This document shows positions 14,994 through 15,062 of a stretch of DNA of 15,062 nt, in pieces. The notes beneath the pieces were generated by a model. The model saw only the letters and a list, made by a program, of their open reading frames with translations, made no database searches and had not been told where the DNA came from. The position numbers and the translations under genes are program-made. Every line of letters begins with the position of its first letter. Position 1 is the stretch's first letter. Source of the stretch: Baffinella frigidus (Eukaryota > Cryptophyceae > Cryptomonadales > Baffinellaceae); the NCBI GenBank assembly GCA_026770585.1, contig MU646317.1, positions 293,538-308,599 on the forward strand, in the 5' to 3' direction.

Positions 14994-15062
14994 CTCTGCT
15001 TTGTAGGGTTGGGGGGTTGGGGTTTGGGGTTTGGGGTTTGGGGTTTGGGGTTTGGGGTTTGG

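Noticed and set aside
14562-14780. Membrane-like plus-strand frame (WFMFYVLCFMVYGL)
   Set aside because: Arises from TTTATGG heptamers; apparent hydrophobic segments are an artefact of the repeat.

Overview
The window is nuclear DNA of a eukaryote. It has no bacterial-style operons, ribosome binding sites or long open frames. I read the minus strand as the interior of one intron-dense gene running right to left (5' end beyond 15062, 3' end beyond 1). I resolve a chain of 39 small exons (42 to 240 nt, 3,564 nt in all, about 24% of the window). The chain gives one uninterrupted frame of 1,188 codons with matching phases at all 38 internal junctions. The product looks like the middle of a giant HECT E3 ubiquitin ligase of the UPL1/HUWE1 family. 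Landmarks appear in the expected order: a PAWL segment (family: P-x-WL-x-P), an LARDHAMAM..F..GGL armadillo-type segment, a VEDAHALQSSMQTEI / RDPLVFARAV segment, a Lys/Glu-rich linker, LMRYFTDLVKFYPGC, SRGSETRKKVLAEI, HIDLHHPSASKT + CAALLRPLDVL, two acidic tracts, DHPML and RWTDDG. The N-terminal DUF908/DUF913 part and the C-terminal HECT domain would lie outside the window.

The organism cannot be named securely. GC-rich third codon positions, many small exons and introns saturated with Arabidopsis-type TTTAGGG-like heptamers suggest an alga or another lineage with a TTTAGGG telomere. This is inference.

Layout, in gene order (right to left): 15062-12744, exons 1-9 (helical-repeat region); 12418-11076, exon 10 and the charged linker, with repeated exon pieces; 10829-8288, exons 14-22 (helical repeats); 8126-7475, the conserved LRPLDVL segment; 6952-5535, acidic region; 5078-1151, exons 30-38, each small and surrounded by partial copies of itself; 277-178, exon 39 with RWTDDG.

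Two features make the window unusual. First, nearly every intron is built largely of degenerate 7-mers (TTTAGGG, TTTGGGG, TGTAGGG, TTCAGGG, TTTCGGG, TTTATGG, TTGAGGG), always with the G-rich strand as template, so the pre-mRNA always carries CCCUAAA-type sequence. Many 5' splice sites look made from the repeat (GTAAACCC, GTACACCC, GTCAACCC). Second, about 15 exons have partial copies in the flanking introns. Copies of the donor-side edge lie downstream of the exon and copies of the acceptor-side edge lie upstream. In several copies the differences from the parent exon are almost all synonymous, which is not expected of neutral debris. Together these may represent a repeat-driven way of making and enlarging introns that I do not recognise from described systems. 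No other gene, RNA gene, CRISPR array or intact transposon was found.
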